Positions 5,706-5,861 of a DNA stretch of 5,861 nt are shown here, piece after piece. Position numbers and translations under genes: made by a program. The stretch covers positions 35,036 to 40,896 of the forward strand of contig DGXY01000076.1 of NCBI GenBank assembly GCA_002396885.1, read 5' to 3'. The stretch is from Akkermansiaceae bacterium UBA5020 (GTDB lineage: Bacteria; Verrucomicrobiota; Verrucomicrobiia; Verrucomicrobiales; DEV007). The notes under the pieces were generated by a model. The model made no database searches. It saw nothing but the letters and a program-made list of their open reading frames with translations, and had not been told where the DNA came from. Position 1 is the first letter of the stretch; each line of letters starts with the position of its first letter.

Positions 5706-5730
5706 GGGTTCGCTCGGTGACAGCGAACCC
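5706..5730. other. Perfect 9-bp inverted repeat (hairpin)
   Basis: GGGTTCGCT (5706-5714) pairs exactly with AGCGAACCC (5722-5730) around a 7-nt loop. No T tract follows on the plus strand, and only CTTTCC follows on the minus strand, so a terminator is unlikely though possible for a minus-strand gene further right. It may be an operator or an mRNA leader structure. Confidence 0.55.
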
Positions 5731-5761
5731 CACTCAACCATGGCGATATGGTGTCTGTATC

Positions 5762-5833
5762 GACTCTTTTATAGACAGGTTATGATGGTCCAGTGGTCCA
5801 GAGGCTCTTCTACAGGGACAGGTTATTAGTCCA
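5762..5833. repeat. Imperfect direct repeats spaced 41 bp
   Basis: Copies at 5762-5792 and 5803-5833 share CTCTT, an exact GACAGGTTAT core (5774-5783 and 5817-5826) and a closing GTCCA, with small gaps between. They flank the 8-bp tandem GGTCCAGT/GGTCCAG. Paired binding sites, or the terminus of an element extending past the window, are possible. Confidence 0.5.
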
Positions 5834-5861
5834 AAAAATCCAAGAGCAGTCCCGGTTTTCA

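Larger units (their letters stand above)
5629..5861. other. Gene-free region upstream of the SGNH-domain gene
   Basis: I see no credible coding region in these 233 bp. The region is less GC-rich than the genes, especially beyond 5735, and holds a 9-bp hairpin (5706-5730), a 5-bp inverted repeat ACCAT/ATGGT (5737-5752), an 8-bp tandem GGTCCAGT/GGTCCAG (5787-5801) and the direct repeats at 5762-5833. The composition change may mark the edge of another element beyond the window. Confidence 0.5.

Noticed and set aside
5549..5737. 62-codon minus-strand frame with a TTG start, whose stop overlaps the SGNH gene's start as ATGA
   Set aside because: The overlap is suggestive of coupling, but the start is TTG, the C-terminus is serine low-complexity, the promoter candidate lies inside it, and nothing resembles a known peptide.

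Overview
The window most likely comes from a Verrucomicrobia-type bacterium (PVC superphylum). The basis is a 51-residue basic protein that I recognise from memory as a family restricted to that group, a Tat-exported Gfo/Idh/MocA oxidoreductase of the kind abundant in Verrucomicrobia and Planctomycetes, and a large secreted SGNH-fold protein. The sequence is GC-rich, and the four gene starts lack a clear Shine-Dalgarno sequence. The taxonomic call is an inference.

Layout. 1-452: no gene; five copies of a 55-bp tandem repeat, each with a small palindrome, enclosed by inverted ends of about 47 bp. 490-1839 (minus): Gfo/Idh/MocA-family oxidoreductase with a Tat signal. 1840-2003: divergent intergenic region with weak promoter candidates on both strands and a small dyad. 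2004-2159 (plus): small basic protein. 2183-2214: intrinsic terminator. 2218-3012 (plus): RluB/RsuA-family pseudouridine synthase whose ATG lies directly after the terminator. 2961-3326: tandem array that begins inside the 3' end of the pseudouridine synthase gene and carries five REP elements with the GGAG-plus-hairpin architecture. 3339-5552 (minus): 737-residue exported protein with a degenerate SGNH/GDSL domain and a CBM9-like C-terminus. 5553-5861: gene-free leader with a weak promoter candidate, a 9-bp hairpin and imperfect direct repeats at the window edge.

Functionally there are two themes. The small basic protein and the pseudouridine synthase both point to ribosome/RNA biology and are co-directional, but a terminator separates them. 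The two minus-strand genes encode exported proteins, probably acting on carbohydrates or their derivatives, and are not an operon because the plus-strand pair lies between them. No complete new defence or mobile system is visible. The most notable items are the two structured repeat regions (a GGAG-type REP cluster that has duplicated a gene's tail, and an inverted-repeat-bounded tandem array), the terminator-to-start junction at 2183-2220, and the loss of SGNH catalytic residues in the large secreted protein.
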